Origin: Micavibrio sp. UBA5703
GTDB taxonomy: Bacteria; Pseudomonadota; Alphaproteobacteria; Micavibrionales; Micavibrionaceae
NCBI GenBank assembly: GCA_002420015.1
Contig: DIHF01000045.1
Location: 1 to 64,000 of the forward strand
Direction: 5' to 3'
DNA length: 64,000 bases
The translations under genes and the position numbers were made by a program. The notes beneath the pieces were generated by a model that saw only the letters and a list, made by a program, of their open reading frames with translations, did not search any database and was not told the origin of the DNA. Shown here one piece after another: positions 54,671 through 63,181 of this stretch (the first letter of the stretch is position 1; every line of letters starts with the position of its first letter).

Positions 54671-55358
54671 CCATCTCCACAAACGCTCTATGCATCGGGC
54701 TGGGGTATTCGAGCGTTAATTCAGGATGAAAGGTCGTGGCCATATATTTCCCTGACCGCAACCAGACCGGCGTGCCTTCATATTCGGCCAGAACCTCGAC
54801 ATTATCGTTGACGGCTTTGATAACCGGGGCGCGGATGAAGGAAACCTCAAAACCGTCTATCGTCACCTGTTTACTGTCCAACTGGCGGCCATAGCCGTTG
54901 CGCTCGATGGTGATGGGCAAAAGGCCGAAGGATTTTTGTGTTCCACCACCGTCATCCCGTTGGCATGCCGCGTTAGCGGCATTTGCACGAACGGGATCCA
55001 CAACGTCGGCAGCTTCGCTGCCGTCCTTTTCTGGATCCCCGCTGTCTAAGCTCGCTAACGCTCGCCGCGGGGATGACGAAACAAGAACCTTCTCCGCCAT
55101 CAAAATCGACCCGGCGCAAATCCCCCAGACGGGCTTTTGCGCGAAGAATTTTTTCAGCGGATCTTCCATCGCAAACACATCAATGAGCTTGAGCATCGTC
55201 GTGCTCTCCCCGCCGGGAAGGATCAGCGCATCGACAGATTCGAGTTGCTCCGCCGTTTTGACGGCTACGAAAAACCCGCCCGCCGCTTCGATATGCGGCT
55301 TGTGGCGGTCGACGCATCCCTGCAACGCAAGGACTCCTATGTTTAATTTTTTAGCCAT
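54654..55358 (-). CDS. pdxT: Pyridoxal 5'-phosphate synthase glutaminase subunit, with in-frame repeat insertion
   Basis: 234 residues, about 40 longer than usual. NIGVLALQGCVDRH, ILPGGESTT, nucleophile Cys81 in WGICAGSILMAEKV, and FHPELT (His/Glu of the triad) are all present, so the enzyme is probably active. Residues about 94-137 (SSSPRRALASLDSGDPEKDG ... NAACQRDDGGG) have no counterpart in the family and coincide with a 129-bp copy of the dispersed palindromic element. Homology resumes at SFGLLPITIERNGYGRQLDS. Supplies ammonia to PdxS. Third gene after pdxS and a 98-residue gene. Confidence 0.92.
   Translation of the reverse strand: MAKKLNIGVLALQGCVDRHKPHIEAAGGFFVAVKTAEQLESVDALILPGGESTTMLKLIDVFAMEDPLKKFFAQKPVWGICAGSILMAEKVLVSSSPRRALASLDSGDPEKDGSEAADVVDPVRANAANAACQRDDGGGTQKSFGLLPITIERNGYGRQLDSKQVTIDGFEVSFIRAPVIKAVNDNVEVLAEYEGTPVWLRSGKYMATTFHPELTLEYPSPMHRAFVEMVKQAC
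54950..55078. repeat. Dispersed palindromic element inside pdxT
   Basis: 129 bp (43 codons) bounded by CGTCATCCCG and CGGGGATGACG. It has the same plan as, and extensive identity to, the reverse complement of 24232-24361: arms closing on GGATCCA and TGGATCC, and a middle hairpin GGCAGC-ttc-GCTGCC. It keeps the pdxT frame open on the coding strand. Confidence 0.88.
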
Positions 55359-55360
55359 TA

Positions 55361-55657
55361 TTATGGTTCAACAGATTCAACAAGAATAGTAGGCCAATTA
55401 TTGGCTTTGGCTACCGCATAGGTGGAACTACCATATCGAATGTCATAAGTTCCATCACCTCTGGGCACAACTGTGAGGGGTTTTCTTTTGTCCATTTTAC
55501 CGTTAAAAGCCGCGCTCATATACCCTTCTGCTCTTCCAATACGTTTAACGCGTTCCTCATCTTCTGGATCTTGCGGAATTAAAACGCCAAGAGGAACTTC
55601 TATGGTTTTTGCAGTTCTTGTAAAATAGCGATCCAATTCATGGGGTAGAGCACCCAT
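55361..55657 (-). CDS. Small unknown protein between pdxS and pdxT
   Basis: 98 residues. The ATG overlaps the pdxS stop (TAATG) and the stop lies 2 bases before pdxT, so it is embedded in the operon. The C-terminal half reads RKPLTVVPRGDGTYDIRYGSSTYAVAKANNWPTILVE. This resembles the small G(N/S)STYA modules found fused to varied enzymes and reminiscent of ParB/Srx-like folds; I cannot assign it. AT-richer than pdxS and pdxT. A GTG at 55663 is an alternative start. Confidence 0.65.
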   Translation of the reverse strand: MGALPHELDRYFTRTAKTIEVPLGVLIPQDPEDEERVKRIGRAEGYMSAAFNGKMDKRKPLTVVPRGDGTYDIRYGSSTYAVAKANNWPTILVESVEP

Positions 55658-56556
55658 TACCACCCCCGCTTGGCCATCCGCATGGGTTCTTCGATGGTGG
55701 AGATTTCCTGGCCGCGCATGGCGGTGCCAAGCCCTCTGGAGGCTTCAAGGACGGCTTTCGGATCGTTGTAATTCGCGGTGGCCTTGACGATGGCCTTGGC
55801 GAATTGTGCGGGGTTTTCGGATTTGAAAATGCCCGATCCGACGAATACCGTTTCCGCGCCAAGCTGCATACATAGCGCTGCATCCGCCGGGGTCGCAATC
55901 CCGCCCGCCGCGAAATTCGGCACCGGAAGGCGGCCCAGCTCGCGTACGATTTTGAGCAGTTCAAACGGCGCGCCGAGATTTTTCGCCTCCGTCATCAGCT
56001 CGGAATCCTCAAGATGCAAAACGCGCTTGATGTCCTGATTGATCTCGCGCAGGTGGCGCACGGCCTCGACGATGTTGCCGGTGCCCGGCTCGCCTTTGGT
56101 GCGGATGAGGGCGGCGCCTTCGCCGATGCGGCGCAGCGCTTCGGCCAGACATGTCGCGCCGCAAACGAACGGCACTTTGAAATCCTGTTTGTTGATGTGG
56201 TAATCCTCGTCGGCGGGCGTCAGAACCTCGCTCTCGTCGATGAAATCGACGCCGATGGCTTCCAGCACCTGCGCTTCGGCGAAATGGCCGATACGGCATT
56301 TGGCCATAACGGGAATGGAGACGGACTCCATGATCTGCTCGACCAGCTCCGGCGGGCTCATGCGGGCGACGCCCCCGGCGGCGCGGATATCGGATGGGAC
56401 GCGCTCCAGCGCCATGACGGCGACCGCGCCCGCGTCTTCGGCCACTTTGGCCTGATCGGCGGTGACGACATCCATAATCACCCCGCCCTTGAGCATTTCG
56501 GCGAGGCCTGTTTTGATGTTGATGACGTTACGCGAAGCGTTTTTGCCCTGGGTCAT
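55657..56556 (-). CDS. pdxS: Pyridoxal 5'-phosphate synthase subunit PdxS
   Basis: 299 residues, TIM barrel. [21 protein letters not shown] holds the catalytic Asp, [15 protein letters not shown] and [15 protein letters not shown] hold the Schiff-base Lys region, and [20 protein letters not shown] is the phosphate site. Makes PLP from ribose 5-phosphate, glyceraldehyde 3-phosphate and PdxT-derived ammonia, the DXP-independent route. Confidence 0.96.
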   Translation of the reverse strand: MTQGKNASRNVINIKTGLAEMLKGGVIMDVVTADQAKVAEDAGAVAVMALERVPSDIRAAGGVARMSPPELVEQIMESVSIPVMAKCRIGHFAEAQVLEAIGVDFIDESEVLTPADEDYHINKQDFKVPFVCGATCLAEALRRIGEGAALIRTKGEPGTGNIVEAVRHLREINQDIKRVLHLEDSELMTEAKNLGAPFELLKIVRELGRLPVPNFAAGGIATPADAALCMQLGAETVFVGSGIFKSENPAQFAKAIVKATANYNDPKAVLEASRGLGTAMRGQEISTIEEPMRMAKRGW

Positions 56557-56676
56557 AGCCGGGATCCTTCCAAATAAAAATGCCTAAAAAGCGCTAGGGA
56601 GCGCCATTTATACATATTTATGAGGAAAATTCAAATGGTTTGAGACCCCCCACCCTTATGGGGGTTAGAGCCTATG

Positions 56677-56801
56677 CATAAACAGATTTTGGGTAGGAAG
56701 ATGCAAGGAAAAAACACGCGCAGAAAGGCAAGTGTACGTTAAAGTACACGCGTTTCGAGCATGTTTTTGACGAAGCAGATTTCAGCCAAAATCTGTTTAT
56801 G
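56677..56801. repeat. 125-bp inverted-repeat (MITE-like) element
   Basis: Perfect 16-bp terminal inverted repeats, CATAAACAGATTTTGG (56677-56692) and CCAAAATCTGTTTATG (56786-56801). The inside is itself partly palindromic (GTGTAC-gttaa-GTACAC; AAAAAACAC...). No reading frame within. Its right end contains the stop codon of the acyltransferase gene. Confidence 0.65.
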
Positions 56802-57660
56802 AAAGTTTCTTGTGAACGTCGTCCCAGCGGAGGTTATCCATGACCCCGTCCTGCCAGCTATTCTGGTGCAAGCCGTTGGCCAGCTTGTGCAGGCGGCCCA
56901 TGTCCGAGATAATCTCCCAGCACGCCAGATTGTCGATCAGCATCGTATCCAGAACGTTCTTGATGTTGAAAATCACCGGCTGCTGCTCGCCGTGATAGGC
57001 GATTTTGGGGCCGAGAACCTTATAGGCGATGCCCATCTTTTCGAAATTCCTGAGCTGGTCGCTTTCGATGAACATCACGCAATCGGCGATGCGGTTTTTA
57101 ATCGCGACCTCGAACGCGGCGCGGAGCAAACCCAGCGGCGCATAGGGAATGCGGCGGCGAATATAGACCATGTTGCCGTTTTGGGTGCCTTTGATGTTTT
57201 CCTGCTCGTAATAGGCGGGCAGCACACTGCCGTCATTGTCGCGGCGGCGGAAATGCTTGCTCATGCACAGGCGCGAAATCTGGCACAGTTTCGCCGGGCG
57301 GCCCGGCGTGTGCAGGATCGGATGGTCGCACAGCTCCTGCATGGGGAAGCTGTCCATCTCCATTTCCTCTTTGGGCAAAACGACACGGACCGTTCCGGCG
57401 GGCTTGCCGCTTTCATTGTGGACCATCAGGAAATGTACCGCGTCGATATCATATGTATCGCGCTCCATCTGGTTTGGGTTGCGCGTTGGATCTTCAAAAT
57501 CATTTTCGATACAGTACACTTCGTAGCGCAGCTTGTAGCACTCTTCGCGCAACTCGTCGGTGTTCGCCTCGACGATCGAGAAGGTGCGGTTATAGTTTGA
57601 ATAGAATGCCTCGCGGTTAAAAGCCTCGGTCAGCATATTCTTGAGCAAATCGCTTGCCAT
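56797..57660 (-). CDS. LuxI-fold acyltransferase, PEP-CTERM/exosortase-associated type
   Basis: 287 residues. ECYKLRYEVYCIENDFEDP, ERDTYDIDAVHFLMV and GKPAGTVRVVLPKEE match the GNAT/autoinducer-synthase-like family found with exosortase systems (KLRYEVYC...E.D.YD..H...GTVR). The middle holds CQISRLCMSKHFRRR. The stop TAA lies inside the terminal repeat of the adjacent 125-bp element, so the original C-terminus may have been changed. No exosortase gene is in this window. Confidence 0.75.
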   Translation of the reverse strand: MASDLLKNMLTEAFNREAFYSNYNRTFSIVEANTDELREECYKLRYEVYCIENDFEDPTRNPNQMERDTYDIDAVHFLMVHNESGKPAGTVRVVLPKEEMEMDSFPMQELCDHPILHTPGRPAKLCQISRLCMSKHFRRRDNDGSVLPAYYEQENIKGTQNGNMVYIRRRIPYAPLGLLRAAFEVAIKNRIADCVMFIESDQLRNFEKMGIAYKVLGPKIAYHGEQQPVIFNIKNVLDTMLIDNLACWEIISDMGRLHKLANGLHQNSWQDGVMDNLRWDDVHKKLS

Positions 57661-57810
57661 GTTCTGAACTCCCGAAATTCTTCGCGGCGGCCCGTGAACA
57701 GCCGCCTCCCAAAGTTCAGAATAGCGCGGGAGCGCTTAACATCCCGTGAATTAAAGACCGGATTTATAAGGTGTTTTAGCTAAATTGCGAGGGAATCGCA
57801 GCACCCCGCT

Positions 57811-57895
57811 CGTCACCCCGGCGGCCCGGCTCAGCGTAGCGGAGGCGGGCTTAAACAGCCGGGGTCCAGAAATGCTGACCGCGAAGCGGTCGACA
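57811..57895. repeat. Dispersed palindromic element, degenerate half copy
   Basis: CGTCACCCCGGC ... GCCGGGGTCCA forms the left arm (with C for T at one position of the consensus). The middle hairpin ACCGC-gaa-GCGGT follows and the right arm is missing. It ends 7 bases from the stop of the His-rich gene. Confidence 0.55.
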
Positions 57896-57902
57896 AATGC
57901 GA

Positions 57903-58175
57903 CTAGCAGCACCCGCCCTTGGGGTTGGTGGTGTCTTCCTCGTCGCAACAGCCATCATGCTTATGCGCATGTTTGTGATCGTGGCCGCAACACCCGTCAT
58001 GCTCATGGTCATGCCCATGATCGTGATCGTGGCTATGGTCGTGTCCGTGATGATGGTGGTCATGGCCGTGATTGCAATGCGGCCCGTGGACATGGCCTTC
58101 ATGCCCGCCCGTGCCCATCGGCATGGTCGTCGAGCCTTTCAGGGCGTTTCTGATGCGTTTCATGATATCGGTCAT
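57903..58175 (-). CDS. His/Cys-rich small metal-binding protein
   Basis: 90 residues with about 26 His, mostly as HGHDH-type repeats, plus Cys pairs ([16 protein letters not shown], terminal GGCC). AGGAG lies about 9 bases before the ATG. Composition points to Ni, Zn or Cu binding or storage, as in SlyD/HypB-like tails or metal chaperones. The N-terminus ([16 protein letters not shown]) is basic and without a signal. Low-complexity, so family placement is not possible. Confidence 0.7.
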   Translation of the reverse strand: MTDIMKRIRNALKGSTTMPMGTGGHEGHVHGPHCNHGHDHHHHGHDHSHDHDHGHDHEHDGCCGHDHKHAHKHDGCCDEEDTTNPKGGCC

Positions 58176-58296
58176 TTCGTGTGTCTCCTGTCGATGGCCT
58201 TTGAGGCTAATATAGGCTATCCGCGCCTATTTTCCAGAGCCTTCTCGCTGGCATATTGATTTTTGGCACAAACCCCTATACCTAAAGGGGAAGTAC

Positions 58297-58370
58297 GCGG
58301 GTGTAGCTTAATGGTAAAGCTCCAGCCTTCCAAGCTGGCCACGAGGGTTCGATTCCCTTCACCCGCTCCA
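58297..58370 (+). tRNA. tRNA-Gly (anticodon TCC)
   Basis: Acceptor GCGGGTG/CACCCGC, D-arm AGCTTAATGGTAAAGCT, anticodon stem CCAGC/GCTGG with loop CTTCCAA (anticodon TCC), T-arm GAGGG-TTCGATT-CCCTT, discriminator T and encoded CCA. Confidence 0.97.
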
Positions 58371-58511
58371 ATTCCCTTCCCCATCCGTTATCCCGAACCT
58401 CTGTCACCCTGACGAGCCAGATGGCGCTGTGCATTTTTTATGTGCATGGACTCAATGTGGAAAAAATTTTACGGGACGGCAAAAATAAGTTGCTTTAAGA
58501 ATTCAAATATG

Positions 58512-58543
58512 ACATGTCCATATCCGTAGACACATGGACATGT
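58512..58543. promoter_or_regulatory. Inverted repeat upstream of the nucleotidyltransferase gene, operator-like
   Basis: ACATGTCCAT, 12-base spacer, ATGGACATGT: a perfect 10-bp inverted repeat, each half itself nearly palindromic, 25 bases before the ATG. It may be a repressor site or a hairpin in the 5' UTR. Confidence 0.45.
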
Positions 58544-58568
58544 TATCAACTATGGGCAATTTAGAAAA

Positions 58569-59366
58569 ATGAGAAAAAACACCTCCTTAAACAGAAAGTT
58601 TACCGAGGCTCATGCCTCTCCTCATCTTAAGCAGCTAATACAATGGAAAAAGGAGGGCTATACGGATGTTGTTCTGTTTGGTCGGTTCCAACCCCCGCAT
58701 CTCGGACATATGGCTCTTTTGGAAACGCTGCGTGTATCGGGTTTAAACGTCAATGTGGTCTTGAATGATAAAACTGATAATGTGCGGGGGGAACGCAACC
58801 CTTTTAGTGCTGTTCAGCGGGAAGAAATGATGCGCCTCGCTCTGCCATGGCTACCCCCTGAAAATATCAGGCATGCGACGGTTTATTTAGGTGGCGGCGG
58901 TGATGTTGGAAATGCGGTGCGTCGCTTGACAGGCATCTTCAATACGTTAGCACCGGAAGGCAAGCTGGTTTTTGCGTATTTTGAAAAAGCAGAGGATCGA
59001 AAACAATATCTGGTCGATGGCGAAGTTATCGACGGTGCGCACTATGTAGAGCTGGTCGGTCAGCCGCGAGGCGCGTTCCCGATTCAGCGCATAACGGAGG
59101 AAATGATCGAAGCTGTTTCCGAATATGTACCGATTGATGCCAAAATGTTCCGTGCTGCAATTAATCAGCAAGATCAAATTTGTTACAACATGCTTGCCCC
59201 TGCGGTGGCCAAGTATGTTTCGGAACAGATATATCTTGCAAACAAGAACAACCGTTTGGTTGGCGCCAGTCCCGAGAACGACAAATTTACGCCGGATGAT
59301 CTGAGGCGAAAGCGTGTTTTTCGGCCTGATGCGCCTGCCTCTGCCCCTGCCTTACATGCGTTATAA
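58569..59366 (+). CDS. Nicotinamide-nucleotide adenylyltransferase-like nucleotidyltransferase
   Basis: 265 residues. DVVLFGRFQPPHLGHMALLETL carries the HxGH motif of the cytidylyltransferase-like superfamily and is closest in wording to NadM/NMNAT proteins (GRFQPxHxGH). RGERNPFSAVQREEMMRLALPW is the following family helix. The usual ISxTxxR motif near the C-terminus is not evident, so the substrate is uncertain (NMN or another nucleotide). Upstream there is a perfect inverted repeat that may control it. Confidence 0.75.
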   Translation: MRKNTSLNRKFTEAHASPHLKQLIQWKKEGYTDVVLFGRFQPPHLGHMALLETLRVSGLNVNVVLNDKTDNVRGERNPFSAVQREEMMRLALPWLPPENIRHATVYLGGGGDVGNAVRRLTGIFNTLAPEGKLVFAYFEKAEDRKQYLVDGEVIDGAHYVELVGQPRGAFPIQRITEEMIEAVSEYVPIDAKMFRAAINQQDQICYNMLAPAVAKYVSEQIYLANKNNRLVGASPENDKFTPDDLRRKRVFRPDAPASAPALHAL

Positions 59367-59380
59367 GTTATGCGTTCTCC

Positions 59381-59923
59381 TCACCGCAACTCTTCGATAA
59401 AAACACCTGGCTCTGTTGACAGGCCCAGCGACAGCCGGGTTTCGATATTTTCCATCTCGATCAGATCGCTTTTCGAAGGCGTTTTATCCGGCAATTCAGA
59501 CAATCTGGCCAGCGTGATATGAGGGCTGTAGGTTTGCGTCGGCGTGAGGCTGTTAATATTGAAATCTGCTAAAACCTTTGCGCATTTTAGCTGTAGGTCT
59601 ATCAGATCTTCCTGAGGTTTGATTTTATACTCCGCAATGAATTTCCCTGCGTTGGTGAGCGTTCCTGCCCGCAAATTGAACTTCTCAATGGCAACTTTAA
59701 ATAGTTTGGCATCGAGATTCGACAAGAAGCCATGATATGCGCGCCGGGCCAACTCAACGTCGGCGGTTTTAAACTGGCAGAGCGTAATGTGCGGCAACCC
59801 CTCCGGCCCGAGGATATAGTCATCGTGAACGTCCAGAAAATACTTGCGGGAAATTGCTGTAATACTTGAAAATAAATTTTGATCCGTTGGCAAAAGCGCT
59901 ATGTCGTACCGTTGTTGTGTCAT
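59381..59923 (-). CDS. 2'-5' RNA ligase / cyclic phosphodiesterase-like protein
   Basis: 180 residues from the ATG at 59923 with AGAGGAAG upstream. Two HxT motifs, LPHITLCQF and YSPHITLARL, about 95 residues apart, are the catalytic pair of the 2H phosphoesterase superfamily. Substrate unknown. Convergent with the nucleotidyltransferase gene, 14 bases apart. Confidence 0.82.
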   Translation of the reverse strand: MTQQRYDIALLPTDQNLFSSITAISRKYFLDVHDDYILGPEGLPHITLCQFKTADVELARRAYHGFLSNLDAKLFKVAIEKFNLRAGTLTNAGKFIAEYKIKPQEDLIDLQLKCAKVLADFNINSLTPTQTYSPHITLARLSELPDKTPSKSDLIEMENIETRLSLGLSTEPGVFIEELR

Positions 59924-60050
59924 ACTTCCTCTTTTAGTTACCATTTTCTTTACTCATCATCCCGGACGGTAGAGATGACTCGTTGCGTCCGTAGCGTGCT
60001 TTGCGTTTAAAAAACTCCGCGCCCGCCGCGTCTCCGCGGTTCAAAAACCA

Positions 60051-61643
60051 CTACTCCCACTCGATCGTACCCGGTGGTTTGCTTGTCACATCATAGACCA
60101 CGCGGTTGATGCCGCGCACTTCGTTGATGATGCGCGTACTCACGCGGGATAAAAACTCATGAGAAAAAGGATAGCTATCCGCCGTCATGCCGTCGGTTGA
60201 CGTCACGGCGCGCAGCGCGCAAACGTAATCGTAACTGCGGCTGTCGCCCATCACGCCCACGGTTTTGACCGGGAGCAGCACCGCAAACGCCTGCCAGATC
60301 GCGTCGTACAGCCCGGCGCTGCGGATTTCCTCAAGATACACCGTATCGGCGCGGCGCAGGATTTCCAGCTTTTCTTTCGTGATTTCGCCGGGGATGCGGA
60401 TCGCAAGGCCGGGGCCGGGGAACGGGTGGCGCTTCACAAAGTCCGGATGCATGCCAAGCTCCACGCCCAGCGCGCGCACCTCATCCTTGAACAGCTCGCG
60501 CAGCGGCTCGACCAGTTTGAGGTTCATCTTTTCGGGAAGGCCGCCGACATTGTGGTGCGATTTAATGGTGACGCTCGGCCCGCCGGTAAAGCTGACGGAT
60601 TCGATCACGTCCGGGTAGAGCGTCCCCTGCGCCAAAAACTTCGCATCGCCATCCTTCTTCGCCAAACGCTCGAACACGTCGATGAATGTCGCGCCGATGA
60701 TCTTGCGTTTCATTTCGGGGTCCGAAATCCCCTCCAGTGCGCCGAGGAACAGCGCCCCTGCATCTTCATGGATCAGCGGAATATTGTAATGCTCGCGGAA
60801 CATCTCCACGACCTGCGCGCTTTCGTTGGCACGCATCAGGCCCGTATCGACGTAAATGCAGGTAAGCTGGTCGCCGATCGCCTCATGCAGCAAAACGGCG
60901 GTAACGGAAGAATCCACGCCGCCCGACAGGCCGCAAATCACCCGGTCTTTGCCCACTTGCTTGCGGATTTTCTTGATGGTTTCTTCGCGGAAAGCCGCCA
61001 TCGTCCAGTCGCCCGAGCAGCCGCAGACATTATGCGTGAAATTTTTGAGCAGCGCCGCGCCGCGCGGCGTGTGCGCGACCTCGGGGTGAAACTGCACGCC
61101 GTAGAAATGCCGCGCCTCGTCGGCGATGAAAGCAAAGGGCGCACCCTCCGATTTTCCGACGGGCTTAAAGCCCTTGGGGAGTTCCGCGACGTGGTCACCG
61201 TGGCTCATCCATACCTGCTCGCGGGAGCCTGTCTCCCACATGCCGTCCAAAAGGCTATTGCCTTCAACGATGTCGATATAGGCGCGGCCGAATTCGCCGC
61301 TGCCGGATTCGCCTTCGACCCTGCCGCCGAGCTGCTGCACCATCACCTGCTGGCCGTAGCAAATGCCAAAGACCGGCACGCCCATCGTAAAAACGATTTC
61401 GGGTGCGCGGGGCGAGTCCTTTGTCGTCACGCTGGCCGGCCCGCCGGACAAAATAATGCCCCTGGGGTTGAAAGCCCTGATGCGCTCCTCCGGCGCGTGG
61501 TTGAACGGCCATATCTCGCAATAAACGCCGGATTCCCGAAGGCGGCGCGCAATAAGCTGCGTCACCTGCGAGCCGAAATCCAGGATCAGGATATGATCGT
61601 GCTTTTGCAATTGTTCGAGATTTGCGTTTTCTGCCTTGGCCAT
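60051..61643 (-). CDS. guaA: GMP synthase (glutamine-hydrolysing)
   Basis: 530 residues. Glutaminase Cys in GICYGQQVM with QFHPEV; ATP-pyrophosphatase loop [15 protein letters not shown]; the C-terminal dimerisation domain ends [17 protein letters not shown], the canonical terminus. Converts XMP to GMP. Confidence 0.97.
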   Translation of the reverse strand: MAKAENANLEQLQKHDHILILDFGSQVTQLIARRLRESGVYCEIWPFNHAPEERIRAFNPRGIILSGGPASVTTKDSPRAPEIVFTMGVPVFGICYGQQVMVQQLGGRVEGESGSGEFGRAYIDIVEGNSLLDGMWETGSREQVWMSHGDHVAELPKGFKPVGKSEGAPFAFIADEARHFYGVQFHPEVAHTPRGAALLKNFTHNVCGCSGDWTMAAFREETIKKIRKQVGKDRVICGLSGGVDSSVTAVLLHEAIGDQLTCIYVDTGLMRANESAQVVEMFREHYNIPLIHEDAGALFLGALEGISDPEMKRKIIGATFIDVFERLAKKDGDAKFLAQGTLYPDVIESVSFTGGPSVTIKSHHNVGGLPEKMNLKLVEPLRELFKDEVRALGVELGMHPDFVKRHPFPGPGLAIRIPGEITKEKLEILRRADTVYLEEIRSAGLYDAIWQAFAVLLPVKTVGVMGDSRSYDYVCALRAVTSTDGMTADSYPFSHEFLSRVSTRIINEVRGINRVVYDVTSKPPGTIEWE

Positions 61644-61682
61644 GGGCCTTTATTACACGGGCCTTGCTTCCGGAGCAAGGGG

Positions 61683-63017
61683 CTAGCCCCTTGCGGCCTC
61701 CAGAACCCGTTCGTCCTTATGGACCGGGGCCTGCCTGATTTCCTGCAGTCCCGCCACAAGCGATTTCAGGCCGGGGCCAAAAGCCTCATATTCCTCCCGC
61801 TGCGCGATCCGCATCAGAAGGTTGCCGTCTTTTACGCCGTTGGCGACGACGGCAATACCGTGGTTGTTTGCCAGATATTCGACGACATCGTACCCGTTTT
61901 TGAGCACACGCTTTTCGCCGTCGCAACACATGACCGTGCGGCCAAACACCTCATCTCCCGGAATGGTTACCAGCGAAAGCACGTTGGGCATGCCGGGATA
62001 GACCCTCTCGCCGAACGCGCCTTCCAGCGCCTCCCGGTTCAGCACATATTTTTTCCTTAAGGCATCGTTATGCGCCCACAGCAATTCATCGTGTGTGCCG
62101 TCGATCACCTTCGCAAGACTGCGGATGTAAAGTTCGTTGCGGGCGATGCCGAGGCCGCCGACGCTCAAGCGCCGCGACAAATCCCTGGCATCGCCGAACG
62201 TGAACAGGATCGACGTACCGATCGGCGCGGCGCTCAGGAATTTTGAAAAGCTTATAATGCCCGAAACCACAGTCTTCCACTTTTTATCGAAGACATGCTC
62301 CGCGCCGGTCTTCAGGTGTCGGCCCTTTTCGTCTTCTCCCGGCGAACAGGCATAGGAATAAGGCATATCGAGAATGACGTGGATATTCGTGCCTTTGGCG
62401 CTGTTGATCTGATCCATCGCGGTCATGAATTCCGTCATCTGCGCGGCATCGATTCCCCTCGAAGTCGGGTTTAGCGGATAGTTGAGCAAAACCGCAACGA
62501 CATGGGCGGGATTCACAACGTCGAAAACATCGTGTACTGCTGCGGACAAATCCGGATTGGCATGATCGTATCCGACGACCTTCATTCCCTGATCGGCGGC
62601 GATCTCGCTCAATGTTGGCCAGTGCAGATCGGGCATGATAAGGATCGGCTGATAATTTTTGTTCCTGTGCGGTGCAAGGGCCTTTTCCAAAAGCAGCTTG
62701 ACCCCGGCACGCCCCAGCCCCTGATAAACGAATGCGTTATCCCTGGTAACGGGAATCCGGTAAAAACTGTTGATGTAATGCGCCGCGCTTTCGCGCACAA
62801 AACGATCGCCGCCGGTTTTGGTATTGTAAAGACCGCCCAGCACGACCGCCGTCTGCTGCGTCAGAAGATTTTTCAGCTCGCCATCCGGAAGCGGCAGCTC
62901 TGCGCCCTGCCCGGCATCGACAACATGCCGACCGTCGGCCCGTATCATATCGACCAGACTTGCCGTGCCTTGAGTTGGACCGTCATTGGCCCAGTCTGGT
63001 TGCCAGTATTTTTTCAC
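61683..63017 (-). CDS. PLP-dependent aminotransferase (class I/II fold)
   Basis: 444 residues from a GTG start. NYPLNPTSRG (the NP motif of fold type I), LDMPYSYACSP (Asp binding the pyridine nitrogen) and the Schiff-base Lys in ISFSKFLSAAP are visible; the conserved Arg is in NLLMRIAQREE. The substrate cannot be told. Placed 39 bases upstream of guaA on the same strand and divergent from metF. Confidence 0.82.
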   Translation of the reverse strand: MKKYWQPDWANDGPTQGTASLVDMIRADGRHVVDAGQGAELPLPDGELKNLLTQQTAVVLGGLYNTKTGGDRFVRESAAHYINSFYRIPVTRDNAFVYQGLGRAGVKLLLEKALAPHRNKNYQPILIMPDLHWPTLSEIAADQGMKVVGYDHANPDLSAAVHDVFDVVNPAHVVAVLLNYPLNPTSRGIDAAQMTEFMTAMDQINSAKGTNIHVILDMPYSYACSPGEDEKGRHLKTGAEHVFDKKWKTVVSGIISFSKFLSAAPIGTSILFTFGDARDLSRRLSVGGLGIARNELYIRSLAKVIDGTHDELLWAHNDALRKKYVLNREALEGAFGERVYPGMPNVLSLVTIPGDEVFGRTVMCCDGEKRVLKNGYDVVEYLANNHGIAVVANGVKDGNLLMRIAQREEYEAFGPGLKSLVAGLQEIRQAPVHKDERVLEAARG

Positions 63018-63100
63018 GAAAACCGCCTAAAGATTTATCATAAGGTAATATTCTGCGCGCATCACTACTATGGAATAAGCGCTTTTTGCAATTTCCTAAT

Positions 63101-63117
63101 TTGCTGTATTGCAGCAA
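63101..63117. promoter_or_regulatory. Small inverted repeat before metF
   Basis: TTGCTG-tattg-CAGCAA, 65 bases before the metF ATG in the AT-rich divergent promoter region. Operator-like, but short enough to be chance. Confidence 0.25.
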
Positions 63118-63181
63118 AACGATATATTTGCCGTTTTTCGCGCTTGTAATCAAGAAATAAATTAACAATTATAGAAGTACA

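Noticed and set aside
56645..56667. ACCCCC/GGGGGT hairpin upstream of pdxS
   Set aside because: A six-base stem with a 9-base loop and no U-tract; could be chance.
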